From positions 116,129 to 180,128 of the forward strand of contig JAFDZV010000011.1 of assembly GCA_018266795.1 (NCBI GenBank): 64,000 nt of DNA, written 5' to 3'. The DNA comes from Bacteroidota bacterium (GTDB lineage Bacteria; Bacteroidota; Ignavibacteria; OLB7). Position 1 is the first letter of the stretch; every line of letters starts with the position of its first letter. Under the pieces are notes generated by a model that had not been told where the DNA came from, did not search any database, and was given only the letters and a program-made list of their open reading frames with translations. A program made the position numbers and the translations under genes. This document shows, piece after piece, positions 36,174 to 45,058 of the stretch.

Positions 36174-37313
36174 CTACACCGAGGCCGCCTCCGGCTTCTC
36201 CTGCCAGCTGGCCCAATACTCCTTGAACTCCACAGCCTCGGCCTCGGGCGTCAGGTGAAGCGCGTTGCGTGCATCGAGCATCACCGCGATTTCGTCCGTG
36301 CGCTGCTTCTTGAACTGGTTGCGCAATGCCTTCGGGTGCGGACCATGATGGATGCCGATCGGATGGAGCGTCACCATCCCCGGCTTGATGTTGTCGCGCG
36401 AAAAGAAGTCGCCGTCGTGATAGAAGAGCACCTCGTCGTAGTCCGTGTTGCGATGATAGAACGGCACACGGAGCGCGTCGGTATCCTCCTCCAGCGGGCG
36501 GGGAAGGAACGTGCACATGACGGCGTTGTCCATGAGAAGCGTCGTATGCGCCGACGGCGGAAGATGCGCGCGATGCGACATCACCGGCCGGATCTCGCTG
36601 ACGTTGATCTTCCACGGAGTCAGATCCCCCTTCCATCCCACCACGTCGATCGGATCGAACGGATAGTGAAGGTGTGTGAACTGGCCGGCACGCTTCACGC
36701 GCACGCGATAGTCGCCGGGCTCGTTGTTGATGGGCGCAAGCTCCGGCGTGATGATCACCGCAGGATCGTACAGCGCATGCTGGCCGATCAGCCCCTTGAT
36801 CTCCTTGGAGGGAGCGTTGATCTCGCCCGTCGCCTCCACGATCAGGAAGTAGTTCTCCGCCGTGTCCGGAATCACACGGTAGCTCGTACCGCGCGGGATG
36901 ATCACGTAGTCGCCGCGCTCGTATGCGATAACGCCGTAGTCCGTCTCGAAGCGGCCGCTCCCCTCGTGGATGAAGTACACCTCGTCACCGTCGGCATTGC
37001 GGAACGTGAACGGCATCGGCGCGGAGCGGCGGCTGATGCTCATGCGCACGTCGTTGTTTACCAGGAACTCCACCGGCGATCCCTCGGGGTTGGTCTGGTC
37101 GCTCGGCTTCAACAGCGTGGTGTCGATGAGATGCGGACGCAGCGGTCCGTCGATGGCAGTCCAGCCCGTTGGAGGATGAACGCGATACAGATGAGAGGCA
37201 GGGCCGAAGAATCCCGAACGGCCATGCTCCTCCTCGACTGTGCCTTCCGGCAGGCCAACGTGCGCCTGGCGCGCGGCGAGGCCCTTCTTGAGAGGATACA
37301 TCGGAGTGCTCAA
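36174..37313 (-). CDS. hmgA: Homogentisate 1,2-dioxygenase
   Basis: Fe(II) ring-cleavage dioxygenase of tyrosine/phenylalanine degradation. The 379-residue length matches the short bacterial form. The cupin body has VYFIHEGSGRFETDYGVIAY and the Fe-binding block FYHRNTDYDEVLFYHDGDFF (His and Glu ligands) plus HPIGIHHGPHP (His ligands). It stands alone; no fumarylacetoacetase or maleylacetoacetate isomerase gene adjoins it, so the rest of the pathway is elsewhere. Confidence 0.93.
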   Translation of the reverse strand: MSTPMYPLKKGLAARQAHVGLPEGTVEEEHGRSGFFGPASHLYRVHPPTGWTAIDGPLRPHLIDTTLLKPSDQTNPEGSPVEFLVNNDVRMSISRRSAPMPFTFRNADGDEVYFIHEGSGRFETDYGVIAYERGDYVIIPRGTSYRVIPDTAENYFLIVEATGEINAPSKEIKGLIGQHALYDPAVIITPELAPINNEPGDYRVRVKRAGQFTHLHYPFDPIDVVGWKGDLTPWKINVSEIRPVMSHRAHLPPSAHTTLLMDNAVMCTFLPRPLEEDTDALRVPFYHRNTDYDEVLFYHDGDFFSRDNIKPGMVTLHPIGIHHGPHPKALRNQFKKQRTDEIAVMLDARNALHLTPEAEAVEFKEYWASWQEKPEAASV

Positions 37314-37382
37314 CGGTTGATGTGTATGTGAACGAAGTTCGTGTCGTTATTCGATCCGGACCCGACGCCCGCGATCACCGGC

Positions 37383-37652
37383 TCACGCTCCGATCGCTCC
37401 GAAGAGAAGCGTGAACGAACTTCCCAGCAGGAACGCCGCAGCAATACTACGCTTCAGCGCCAGCCTGGGAAGCGCATCGGCATTCGAATGAAGCCACGGG
37501 CGGTTCAGCACCATCAGCGCAACGCCCGTGAAGCCTATCCCCGAAATGCCGAGCATCCCCTGCCGTGGAAAGAGCAGCAGGTGTACAACGGTCATCCAAA
37601 CCGCCGTACCGGCCAGCACCGCCGCAAGCAGAAGCACGTTTCGTCTGAGCAT
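37383..37652 (-). CDS. Small membrane protein of unknown function
   Basis: An 89-residue protein with three predicted membrane helices (VLLLAAVLAGTAVWMTVVHL; GISGIGFTGVALMVL; AAAFLLGSSFTLLFGAIGA). The ATG 37652 starts MLRRNVLLL; a TTG at 37670 would add six residues. It lies between hmgA and the RNase Y gene, transcribed with neither in an obvious way. No family is recognised and it could be poorly expressed. Confidence 0.55.
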   Translation of the reverse strand: MLRRNVLLLAAVLAGTAVWMTVVHLLLFPRQGMLGISGIGFTGVALMVLNRPWLHSNADALPRLALKRSIAAAFLLGSSFTLLFGAIGA

Positions 37653-37765
37653 TGAAACCAGCGGTCCCAACTTAACAATGAATCCGAATGCCCGGCATGA
37701 TAAAGGTCATTGCAGGCGCGCGTTGCTGCGCCCTGCCCCGAACGGCGCCGAGGCGTTGCGGCGCG

Positions 37766-39400
37766 CTACTTCGCAAACGACACCGAGCGGCGTTCGCGAA
37801 TCACGGTTACCTTGATCTGGCCGGGATATTCCATCTCCTGCTGGATCTTGTTGGCGATATCGTGCGAGAGCTGATCGGCGAAGAGGTCGTCCACACGGTC
37901 CGGCTCCACCATCACACGCACCTCGCGGCCGGCCTGGATGGCGTAGGTCTTCGCAACGCCTTCGAAGGATCGGGCAAGCGTCTCGAGCGTTTCGAGGCGC
38001 TTCACATACGCCTCCAGGGACTCACGCCGTGCGCCGGGGCGTGCGCCGGAAATGGCGTCCGCCGCCTGCACGAGAACGGCGATCGGCGTCTCCATCTCGA
38101 TATCCTCGTGATGCGCGCCGATGGCGTTGCAGACAACCGGATGCTCCTTGTATCGCTTTGCGATCTCGAAGCCGAGCAGTGCGTGCGGCCCCTCGATGTT
38201 CCGGTCAACGCACTTCCCCATGTCGTGCATCAGCCCTGCACGCTTCGCATGGTTAACGTCCAGCCCCAGCTCGCGCGCCATGATGCCGCACAGATATGCC
38301 ACCTCGATGGAATGGCTGAGCACGTTCTGCCCGTAGCTGGAGCGGTACTTCATCTTGCCGATCAGCTTCACGATCTCCGAGTGAACGTTGTTGATCCCCA
38401 GTTCCAGGCAGGCATTGTTTCCCACGCGCACGATCTCCTCCTCCAACTCCTTGCGCACCTTGTCCACGATCTCCTCGATGCGTGCGGGATGGATGCGGCC
38501 ATCCTGCATCAGGCGCTCCAGGGCAATCTTCGCCACCTCGCGACGGAACGGATCGAAGCCCGATATGATCACGGCCTCCGGCGTATCGTCAACGATCACA
38601 TCGATGCCGGTGGCAGCCTCGAAGGCGCGGATGTTCCGGCCTTCGCGGCCGATGATCCGCCCCTTCATGTCCTCGCTTGCGAGGTTGACCACCGATACCG
38701 TGGTCTCCACGGAATGATCGGACGCGGTTCGCTGAATCGCCTGAACGATAACGCGCTGCGCCTCGCGTTTCGCATCCAGCTTCAACTGATCGCGAACGGC
38801 CTTCAGCTCCTGCGCGCACTCGAGCTTGGCGTCGTTCACCATGTTCTCGATCAGGAACTTCTTTGCATCCTCGCGCGACATTCCGCTGATACGTTCCAGC
38901 CGATGATTCTGCTCGCTCACGATCGTGTCCACACGGGACTTCTGTTCGTCGATCGTCGTCTTGATGCTCTCGAGCTGGCGGCGCGACTGCTCAACCTGCT
39001 TCAGCTTCTCATCGATCTGCTCGCTCTTCTTCTGGGCTTCCTTCTGCTGTACAAGCAGCTCCTTCTCGCGTCGGGTTGCGATCTCGAGCTTCTTTGAAAG
39101 GTTCTTCTCGATATTCTCCTCTCGTGTCTTCACCTGGCGTTCGATCGTGAGCAGCTTCTCCTTCCGGCGTGCATGCTCCTCGTCCAACATCCTCTTCTGC
39201 TGTATCTCCGCGTCGCGCAGTTCCAGCAGCTTCTCGCGCTTCAGATTCTCGGCCTGCTTCTCGGCATCCTCCGCAATCTGCCTGGCGCGCGTCTCCGCCA
39301 TGGTGATATGTTGTTTGCCGGACTTGACACTGATGAAATAGCCCACCACGAATCCGGCGATCGAGGCGACGACAGTAATGATAATTCCGATTGTATCCAT
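37766..39400 (-). CDS. rny: Ribonuclease Y
   Basis: A 544-residue membrane-anchored endoribonuclease that starts mRNA decay. N-terminal membrane helix (IGIIITVVASIAGFVVGYF), then a long charged coiled coil (residues 40-200), a KH RNA-binding domain (GRIIGREGRNIRAFEAATG) and an HD domain (HSIEVAYLCGIMARELG; GLMHDMGKCVD) whose His-Asp pair binds metal. The ATG 39400 starts MDTIGIII, just before the membrane helix; 39442 is a less likely upstream start. It is followed upstream (on the genome map) by a repeat-A copy and the candidate 6S RNA. Confidence 0.96.
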   Translation of the reverse strand: MDTIGIIITVVASIAGFVVGYFISVKSGKQHITMAETRARQIAEDAEKQAENLKREKLLELRDAEIQQKRMLDEEHARRKEKLLTIERQVKTREENIEKNLSKKLEIATRREKELLVQQKEAQKKSEQIDEKLKQVEQSRRQLESIKTTIDEQKSRVDTIVSEQNHRLERISGMSREDAKKFLIENMVNDAKLECAQELKAVRDQLKLDAKREAQRVIVQAIQRTASDHSVETTVSVVNLASEDMKGRIIGREGRNIRAFEAATGIDVIVDDTPEAVIISGFDPFRREVAKIALERLMQDGRIHPARIEEIVDKVRKELEEEIVRVGNNACLELGINNVHSEIVKLIGKMKYRSSYGQNVLSHSIEVAYLCGIMARELGLDVNHAKRAGLMHDMGKCVDRNIEGPHALLGFEIAKRYKEHPVVCNAIGAHHEDIEMETPIAVLVQAADAISGARPGARRESLEAYVKRLETLETLARSFEGVAKTYAIQAGREVRVMVEPDRVDDLFADQLSHDIANKIQQEMEYPGQIKVTVIRERRSVSFAK

Positions 39401-39446
39401 AGTACCCCGTAGCTTCTGTTCGCTCGAAGAACCGACGAACAACTAA

Positions 39447-39512
39447 GAGTTCCTAACGTTCGGTGCTCGAAGGCCTGTAGGCACTGGGGTGCAATCCGGT
39501 TTCGGCAGGAAC
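39447..39512 (+). repeat. Repeat family A, copy 4
   Basis: Begins GAGTTCCTAACGTTCGGTGC, has AAGGCCTGTAGGC in the middle and ends CCGGTTTCGGCAGGAAC. It sits 46 bp upstream of the RNase Y start on the opposite sense, inside its leader region. Confidence 0.8.
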
Positions 39513-39699
39513 GGCAACCATGGTCGGGCACGCACGAAGCGAACGCTCGATCGTGTTCCACTCTTTGCCGGTTCAGCCCGAGGAACGAGACAGCGGCATG
39601 CATACAGACGTGATTATCGATACAGGAATGTATCGAGGGAGATGGCTGTGGATTCGTCGCGAAGAAGGGAGAGAAGCTATCGAAGGAACGAGAAGGAGA

Positions 39700-39740
39700 G
39701 AGTGATAAAAAACAGCCGCTCACGCTCGCCGCAGAACATC
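39700..39740 (-). terminator. Possible terminator/T-tract downstream of the candidate 6S RNA
   Basis: On the minus strand a GC-rich segment with partial stem (GCCG ... CGGC) is followed by TTTTTTA (39704-39709 as A-run on the plus strand). The stem is weak, so confidence is limited. Confidence 0.4.
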
Positions 39741-39744
39741 ATCC

Positions 39745-39930
39745 GGCACATGGCACGGAGGACGTTCGTCTTGGCAAGGTTTAGAACCCTGAAAAGACAC
39801 GGTGGGAAGTTGCCAAGTCACCGTTTACTTCCAATGGCGCCCTGTCCTGCGGACCTGAGTCCCGGGCATGAAGGCGCTCCCGAGGGATAAGGCCTGCAAT
39901 TGGTGCAATGAGTCAACCTCCCATATCGCA
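39745..39930 (-). ncRNA. ssrS: Candidate 6S RNA
   Basis: A 186-nt segment between zapA and rny fits the size and layout of 6S RNA, which binds RNA polymerase holoenzyme. On the minus strand the ends pair (GCGATATGGGAGG with CCTCCGTGCCATGTGC). A large unpaired central region follows, and further stems include ACGGTG/CACCGT, CTTGGCAA/TTGCCAAG and GTCC-GCA-GGAC. A -10-like TATAGT sits at 39932-39937, placing the start about 39925, and a T-tract follows the 3' end. zapA-linked 6S genes are known in other bacteria. No covariance search was run, so the family assignment is inference. Confidence 0.45.
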
Positions 39931-40095
39931 CACTATAGGTTCATATATTGCGAAGCACGGCGAGCGTGGCGGGCAGCTTTCAACATCGTTCCATCGATTG
40001 TCAAAGAAACGGTCAAGGTGCATCGGTGAGCACATCGACCGAGGATGAAGTCCAAGTCGGCATGAAGACGCGCCAGCCGGCGGAATCGTGCGGAT

Positions 40096-40383
40096 CTATG
40101 AATCCAGACCCAGCAGTTCTTCCATCGAGGACGTCAGGGAGTTGATCCGGCGAACAATCTCGCCTGCCTCACGCTTATTACGTTCCTGCTCGTTCATCAG
40201 CATTTCCGCGGTGTTCAGAGCGGCCAGCACTGCTATCGTAGAGACCGGCTGCGTCGGAGCCTTGCCTGCGACAAACTGCATCTGCTCATTCACCATGCCT
40301 GCGGCCTGCTGGATGCGGGTGGCATCGTCGCCGCGAAGCTTATACTCGGAACCATGAATCTGTACTGCTATCGTCTCTGCCAT
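40096..40383 (-). CDS. zapA: Cell-division protein ZapA
   Basis: A 95-residue ZapA that bundles FtsZ at the division site. N-terminal strand pair IAVQIHGSEYKLRGDD, then a helical tail (AGMVNEQMQFVAGKAP; VLAALNTAEMLMNEQERNKR) that forms the dimer coiled coil. The length is normal. The gene is preceded by about 260 nt of leader; a -10-like TATAAT is at 40645-40650. The stretch 39931-40095 on the other side has nothing recognisable. Confidence 0.88.
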   Translation of the reverse strand: MAETIAVQIHGSEYKLRGDDATRIQQAAGMVNEQMQFVAGKAPTQPVSTIAVLAALNTAEMLMNEQERNKREAGEIVRRINSLTSSMEELLGLDS

Positions 40384-40644
40384 CGGCGAACCGCCGCACG
40401 CGAGTGCGGCTCACTTTTGAACGGTGCACGCAACGGGTACGTGTTTGAAAGTAGGATAAGCGTTTGATTCGGATCTACATCCCCCCGCGAGAGCCCCATC
40501 GCTATCGGCCGGCATAGAGCGCCAGCCTGTGTCATTGCGAGAATCGACAACCACCACTCCCGGCCATCATTACGGCTACATGGTGCCGCAGGTATCGGCG
40601 TGATCGAGCCTGCTACCGAGGCCGGAAGGTTTTGAGAACGGGCT

Positions 40645-40650
40645 ATTATA
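40645..40650 (-). promoter_or_regulatory. Consensus -10 box, possible zapA promoter
   Basis: TATAAT on the minus strand, followed downstream by a long untranslated stretch to the zapA ATG. Upstream is a T-rich tract but no clear TTGACA. The 311-bp gap 40384-40694 contains no gene; a small CCGCAC/GTGCGG hairpin is at 40394-40409. Confidence 0.35.
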
Positions 40651-40694
40651 CCAAAATTGAGAGGCGAAAAAAAACTTCCGTCCCACCTTCTCCA

Positions 40695-41504
40695 CTATTC
40701 GTACCGTTCAAGCTTGAATGTCTCGCCGAGATATCGCTTCCTGACCTCTTCATCGTTGGCCAGTTCCTCCGCCGATCCGCTCCGGAAGATCGTTCCGTCG
40801 ATCAGGATGTAGGCGCGATCGGTGATCGAGAGCGTCTCGTGCACATTGTGATCGGTGATCAGCACGCCGATGCTCCGACTCTTCAGCTTCTCGATGATGT
40901 GCATGATCTCCTCGACCGCAAGAGGATCGATGCCCGCGAATGGTTCATCGAGCAGGATGAACTTCGGATTCGTTGCCAGCGTGCGCGCAATCTCCGTGCG
41001 CCGCCGCTCGCCGCCCGAGAGGACGTTCCCCATCTGCTTGCGGATGTGCGTGATGGAAAGCTCCTCCAGCAACTCCTCCATCCTCTCCTTCCTTCTGCTA
41101 CGCGGGTAGCCGATCAGCTCGAGGATCGCGAGGATGTTTCCCTCAACGCTCATTCGCCGGAACACGGAGGCCTCCTGCGGCAGATAGCCGATTCCCCTCC
41201 GCGCGCGACGGTACATGGCGATGTTGTCGATCCGTCTGTCATCCAGGTACACACGTCCTTCGGTGGGACGCACCATCCCGACGATCATGTAGAACGTCGT
41301 GGTCTTGCCGGCTCCGTTCGGACCCAGAAGCCCGACCACCTCTCCCTGCCGCACCTCCAGCGAAACATCGCGCACCACACGCCGCTTCTTGTAGCTCTTC
41401 ACAAGATGCTCGCCGCGCAACATCGATACCGGGCCGGCAGCAACAGGCTGCGCGGCCGGCGCTGCCTCGATCTCCTCCGTCATTAGGGTATCCTCCTCCA
41501 TCAT
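40695..41504 (-). CDS. lptB: Lipopolysaccharide export ATP-binding protein LptB
   Basis: A 269-residue ABC ATPase that powers LPS extraction from the inner membrane with LptFG. Walker [18 protein letters not shown]-loop [13 protein letters not shown] (diagnostic of LptB), signature [15 protein letters not shown], Walker [14 protein letters not shown] and switch ITDHNV are all present. About 25 extra Ala/Glu residues precede the usual start. Its start overlaps the DegP-like gene stop by 4 bp, so the two envelope genes are cotranscribed. LptFG genes are not in the window. Confidence 0.95.
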   Translation of the reverse strand: MMEEDTLMTEEIEAAPAAQPVAAGPVSMLRGEHLVKSYKKRRVVRDVSLEVRQGEVVGLLGPNGAGKTTTFYMIVGMVRPTEGRVYLDDRRIDNIAMYRRARRGIGYLPQEASVFRRMSVEGNILAILELIGYPRSRRKERMEELLEELSITHIRKQMGNVLSGGERRRTEIARTLATNPKFILLDEPFAGIDPLAVEEIMHIIEKLKSRSIGVLITDHNVHETLSITDRAYILIDGTIFRSGSAEELANDEEVRKRYLGETFKLERYE

Positions 41505-42688
41505 CCGGGCCTCCGTTCCAACGTGAGGATCTTCTCCAACTGCTGGCCGTTGCGCAGCACCGACAGCTTCATCTTGTCGCCAACGCGCGCATCGTACAAC
41601 TGCAGCACGGCCGCTCCCTCAGTCTTCACCGCCACGCCGTTTACCGCCGTGATCACATCGCCAACCTCCAGGCCGGCATTCGAGGCTGGAGAATTGGTGG
41701 AGATCTCCACAACCACAACACCTTCCGTGCTCTTCAGCTTCAGATACTGCGCGATGCGCGCGTCCACCTGCTGAATCCGCATGCCGGTCCAGAAGTTCCG
41801 ATCGATCTTGCCGCCCCGCTTCAACTGCTCGATGATGTCGCGGGCCCGGTTGATCGGGATCGCGAAGCCGATGCCGATGGAGCCCGCTCCCATCCGACTC
41901 TGCGAGGTGGAGTAGATGGTGGAGTTGATGCCGATCACTTCGCCGAGCGAATTCACCAGCGGCCCGCCGGAGTTGCCCGAGGAGATCGCCGCATCGGTCT
42001 GCAGCATGCTCCGGTAGATCCGGTCCTCCTGCGGCTGCAGATCCACCCCCTTGTTGGAGATCACGCCAACGGTCACCGTCGGCTTGGAGTTGATGTCGAA
42101 CAGTCCGAACGGATTGCCGAACGCAATCGCCCACTCGCCAACGATCACGTCGTCAGAGTTCCCGAGCTGCAGATACGGGAAGTCCTTCCCGTCGATCTTC
42201 AGCAGCGCGACATCCGCCGTGCGATCGGAGCCGATGATCTTCGCATCGTACTGCTTGCCGTCGGTGGTGGTAACGATCACCTTCGAGGCAGCTCCCGCCA
42301 CGTGATCGTTCGTGACCACGTAGCCATCGGGGGAGATGATGAAGCCGGAGCCGAGACCGTGCACCTCCTGGCGATAGGTCTGCGAGGGACGGCGGCCGAA
42401 GAACTGTTCGAAGAACGGGTCGTCGAACATTCCGTCGAACGGATCGCGCTGGTATTCCTGCACCTCCGTGACGTTGATTCCAACCACGGCCGGCGACACT
42501 CGGTCCACGGCAGTGGTGATGGCGTTGCGGCGCGACGCGGTGATCTCATCACCGGTCTGAACGCGCGATGCGCCCGATCCCGCAGGGCCACCGGAGCCGC
42601 CGCGCGGCGGCTGCCCCTGGCAGGCATAGAATGCGATGATGAGAAGAAAGGATGGGAACCAACTGCGGAGAAGCTGTCTGCGAATCAT
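41501..42688 (-). CDS. degP: DegP/HtrA-type serine protease, predicted lipoprotein
   Basis: A 395-residue trypsin-fold protease acting on misfolded envelope proteins. Catalytic triad: His129 (VVTNDHVAG), Asp159 ([11 protein letters not shown]), Ser240 ([11 protein letters not shown]). One PDZ domain near the C-terminus ([20 protein letters not shown]). N-terminus has a hydrophobic signal with a lipobox-like YAC (Cys23), so it is probably lipid-anchored in the envelope. A disordered Gly/Ser stretch follows. The ATG 42688 is used; the ORF continues 31 residues upstream without a signal. It is cotranscribed with lptB. Confidence 0.93.
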   Translation of the reverse strand: MIRRQLLRSWFPSFLLIIAFYACQGQPPRGGSGGPAGSGASRVQTGDEITASRRNAITTAVDRVSPAVVGINVTEVQEYQRDPFDGMFDDPFFEQFFGRRPSQTYRQEVHGLGSGFIISPDGYVVTNDHVAGAASKVIVTTTDGKQYDAKIIGSDRTADVALLKIDGKDFPYLQLGNSDDVIVGEWAIAFGNPFGLFDINSKPTVTVGVISNKGVDLQPQEDRIYRSMLQTDAAISSGNSGGPLVNSLGEVIGINSTIYSTSQSRMGAGSIGIGFAIPINRARDIIEQLKRGGKIDRNFWTGMRIQQVDARIAQYLKLKSTEGVVVVEISTNSPASNAGLEVGDVITAVNGVAVKTEGAAVLQLYDARVGDKMKLSVLRNGQQLEKILTLERRPG

Positions 42689-43049
42689 TGCTGTCGATAT
42701 CTGAAGAACCTGCGCCCGGGTGCCCTCACTTCGGGTGCGATCGAATGAACGGCGTTGCGCGGGGCCGGGGCACCGGGCCAAAGATACGGCGCGCTGCGCC
42801 GATCAAGACGCATTGCCCGCTTCATGGTTTCGCGCCGGGAGTGACATCTTCCATGGTTCGCGGGTCTCTCTGCATATCCGAATCGGTATCGAAGCGAACC
42901 GGCCGGCCCAATACGGCATGCGGCCGGCTCGATGGCCGGAACCGGACGGATCTCACGGTGCGCCGCCGAAGATTGGCGGATTCAGCTCCCGACTGCGTGA
43001 CACTTTGCGTTTCATTTCCGCTCCGCACCGTGTTATTTTTTTCGTCTCT
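42689..43049. other. Divergent promoter region, no gene
   Basis: A 361-bp space between the degP start and the glycosyltransferase start. It holds no convincing reading frame. A CCGGCCG/CGGCCGG inverted repeat is near 42899-42930 and a T-rich tract (TTATTTTTTTC) precedes the glycosyltransferase ATG. Confidence 0.5.
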
Positions 43050-44072
43050 ATGGAAAATACCGAGCGCTCAGGCGCCACTCCGGCCCTCTCCTCCCAGCTT
43101 CCCGAAGACATGACGAGTCTCGATGGCGCCCCCGCCGCCGACCCGACAATCAGCGTGGTGATTCCGCTTCTCAACGAGGAGGAATCGCTTCGTGAGCTCG
43201 CCTCCCGGCTGGAGGCGACACTGGAGCCGATGGCAGGCGGCGCGTACGAGGTCTTCTTTGTCGATGACGGCTCTACCGATCGCTCATTCGAGGTGATCAA
43301 GGAGATCCATCGCAACAACCCACGGTTCAAGGCGATCCGCTTCCGTACGAACTACGGCAAGTCCGCCGCCCTCGCCGTGGGCTTCGAGCGAACCCGCGGC
43401 CGCTACGTCTTCACGATGGATGCGGACCTGCAGGATGACCCGAACGAGCTGCCGGCAATGCTGGAGCTGTTGAAGGGGGAGTACGATCTCGTCTCCGGCT
43501 GGAAGAAGAGGCGGCACGATCCGTGGCACAAGACCGCGCCCTCCAAGCTCTTCAACAAGGTTGTACAGATGGTGACCGGCCTCGACATCCACGATTTCAA
43601 TTGTGGATTGAAGGGCTACCGGCGCGAAGTGCTTCCCTTCCTCTACGTCTACGGAGAGATGCACCGCTATCTTCCGGCGCAGGCGCACTGGCAGGGGTTC
43701 CATGTTACCGAGATCGCGGTGCAGCATCACGCCCGGAAGTACGGACATTCCAAGTTCGGGATGAGCCGCTTCGTCAAAGGCTTCCTGGACCTGTTGACAC
43801 TGGTACTCACCACGAAGTATGCCCGGCGTCCGCTGCACGTGTTCGGAACGGTGGGAGTGGTGGTTGCCGCGGTGGGTTTCGTGATAGACCTGTGGCTCTC
43901 CGTCGAGTGGTTCCTCGGGCTCACGTCGCTCACCAACAGACCGCTTGCTCTGCTGGGAGTGCTGATGATCATCGTTGGCGTGCAGCTGATTTCGATCGGG
44001 TTGATCGGCGAGATGATCGCAAAGAACTTCCTCAGCAACAGGGATTACTCAATTCGCGAGCACATCGAATGA
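43050..44072 (+). CDS. GT2 glycosyltransferase, polyprenyl-phosphate sugar transferase type
   Basis: A 340-residue family 2 enzyme with DPM1/GtrB-like layout. Opening VVIPLLNEEESLRELA, FVDDGSTDRSFEVI, the DxD donor motif MDADLQDDPNELPAM, and DFNCGLKGYRREVL. Two C-terminal membrane helices (FGTVGVVVAAVGFVIDLWL; ALLGVLMIIVGVQLISIGLI) anchor it. Such enzymes load a sugar onto undecaprenyl phosphate for transfer outside. The ATG 43050 is chosen for length. Its stop overlaps the next gene start (ATGA), so it is coupled to the outer-membrane protein gene. Confidence 0.93.
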   Translation: MENTERSGATPALSSQLPEDMTSLDGAPAADPTISVVIPLLNEEESLRELASRLEATLEPMAGGAYEVFFVDDGSTDRSFEVIKEIHRNNPRFKAIRFRTNYGKSAALAVGFERTRGRYVFTMDADLQDDPNELPAMLELLKGEYDLVSGWKKRRHDPWHKTAPSKLFNKVVQMVTGLDIHDFNCGLKGYRREVLPFLYVYGEMHRYLPAQAHWQGFHVTEIAVQHHARKYGHSKFGMSRFVKGFLDLLTLVLTTKYARRPLHVFGTVGVVVAAVGFVIDLWLSVEWFLGLTSLTNRPLALLGVLMIIVGVQLISIGLIGEMIAKNFLSNRDYSIREHIE

Positions 44073-44896
44073 TCCATTCCACAGTATATCGCGCCGCGAC
44101 ACTTCTGGCGCTTCTCTGCATCACGCTTGCCGTTCCGTTCACGGCAACGGCGCAGCAGAGCTCGCCCGATGACGAGGAGACCACAAGCGCCCCCGCGCCG
44201 AAGCGTCTCTCCGCGCTGCATGCCACGCTCGGCGTGCAGACGATGTGGTTCAACGGCGACTATCCGGCGAGCGCGGAGATCAGCCCCGGTTCGGCGGATT
44301 ATCTGCCGCTGGGAGGCGGCATCAAGGGGCCGAACAACGGCATCCGGCTCGGTGTGGAGATATTCCCGCAGCCCGGCGGTGCAATCTCGTTCCCGATGGC
44401 GGTGGAGGCATACTTCCTCTCCGGCAAGACAACCTATCCGCTCACGGCGCTCACGGAACGCCCAACGAAGCTTCTCACGCTTACCCATACTGCCAACATC
44501 TTCTCCGCAGAGGCCGGTGTTGCGCTTACGGTGATCCGTTTCAAGTATCAGCAGTTGTACGTGAGCGCGCTCGCAAAGGCGAACTACATTCCCTCCACAT
44601 CGCTCACGGCGCGGCAGTACTATCTGCAGACGGACGAGACGCTTGTGGAACACAAGGTGGTTCCGGATTCCAGCAGCCACACGAGGTTCGGTGCATATCT
44701 GAAGTTCGGCGTACGTGCGGAGTTCTTCGATCCGCTCATGCTGGACTTCAGCATCGGCTACGGCGGATTGAATCTTCTCAACCGCAACAAGAATGCCGCC
44801 ACCAGCCGCGATCTCCTGGTGGTGGATCCCAACAACGCGCCGGAGACGGTGCTCGGGTACATCGGCGTCGGGTTCAGTATCATCTGGCGGCTGTAA
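44069..44896 (+). CDS. Probable outer-membrane beta-barrel protein, unknown family
   Basis: A 275-residue protein with a signal peptide ending at FTATAQQ, an acidic linker, then repeated amphipathic strands (LHATLGVQTMWFNGDY; GIRLGVEIFPQPGGAISF; RFGAYLKFGVRAEFF; MLDFSIGYGGLNLL) and a terminal YIGVGFSIIWRL. It is translationally coupled to the membrane glycosyltransferase (4-bp overlap). It resembles outer-membrane proteins common in Bacteroidota without a named function. Confidence 0.75.
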   Translation: MIHSTVYRAATLLALLCITLAVPFTATAQQSSPDDEETTSAPAPKRLSALHATLGVQTMWFNGDYPASAEISPGSADYLPLGGGIKGPNNGIRLGVEIFPQPGGAISFPMAVEAYFLSGKTTYPLTALTERPTKLLTLTHTANIFSAEAGVALTVIRFKYQQLYVSALAKANYIPSTSLTARQYYLQTDETLVEHKVVPDSSSHTRFGAYLKFGVRAEFFDPLMLDFSIGYGGLNLLNRNKNAATSRDLLVVDPNNAPETVLGYIGVGFSIIWRL

Positions 44897-44956
44897 CCGA
44901 TCGCAAGCATCCGGATGCGTGTTCATCTCCGCTCCCACTCCGGCACGAGGGGAACC

Positions 44957-45029
44957 AGGAGTTCCCGACACTTGACGCCGCAAGGCCTGTAGGCAAACAG
45001 GTGCACCCCGGTTTCGACAGGAACTGTAA
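44957..45029 (+). repeat. Repeat family A, copy 5
   Basis: Begins AGGAGTTCCCGACACTTGAC, carries GCAAGGCCTGTAGGC and ends GGTTTCGACAGGAACTGT. It lies between the outer-membrane protein and the methyltransferase gene, 30 bp before the latter's start. Confidence 0.82.
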
Positions 45030-45058
45030 ACAGCATTCCCCTTGTACGACCTTATCTC

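Noticed and set aside
39760-39880. SRP (4.5S) RNA, from CAGGTCCGCAGGA resembling the SRP domain IV loop
   Set aside because: The 3' side lacks the conserved AGCAG strand, and the outer stem layout fits 6S RNA better.
44957-45029. Repeat family A copies as integron attC sites
   Set aside because: They lack the RYYYAAC/GTTRRRY core boxes, there is no integrase, and they flank ordinary genes in both orientations.
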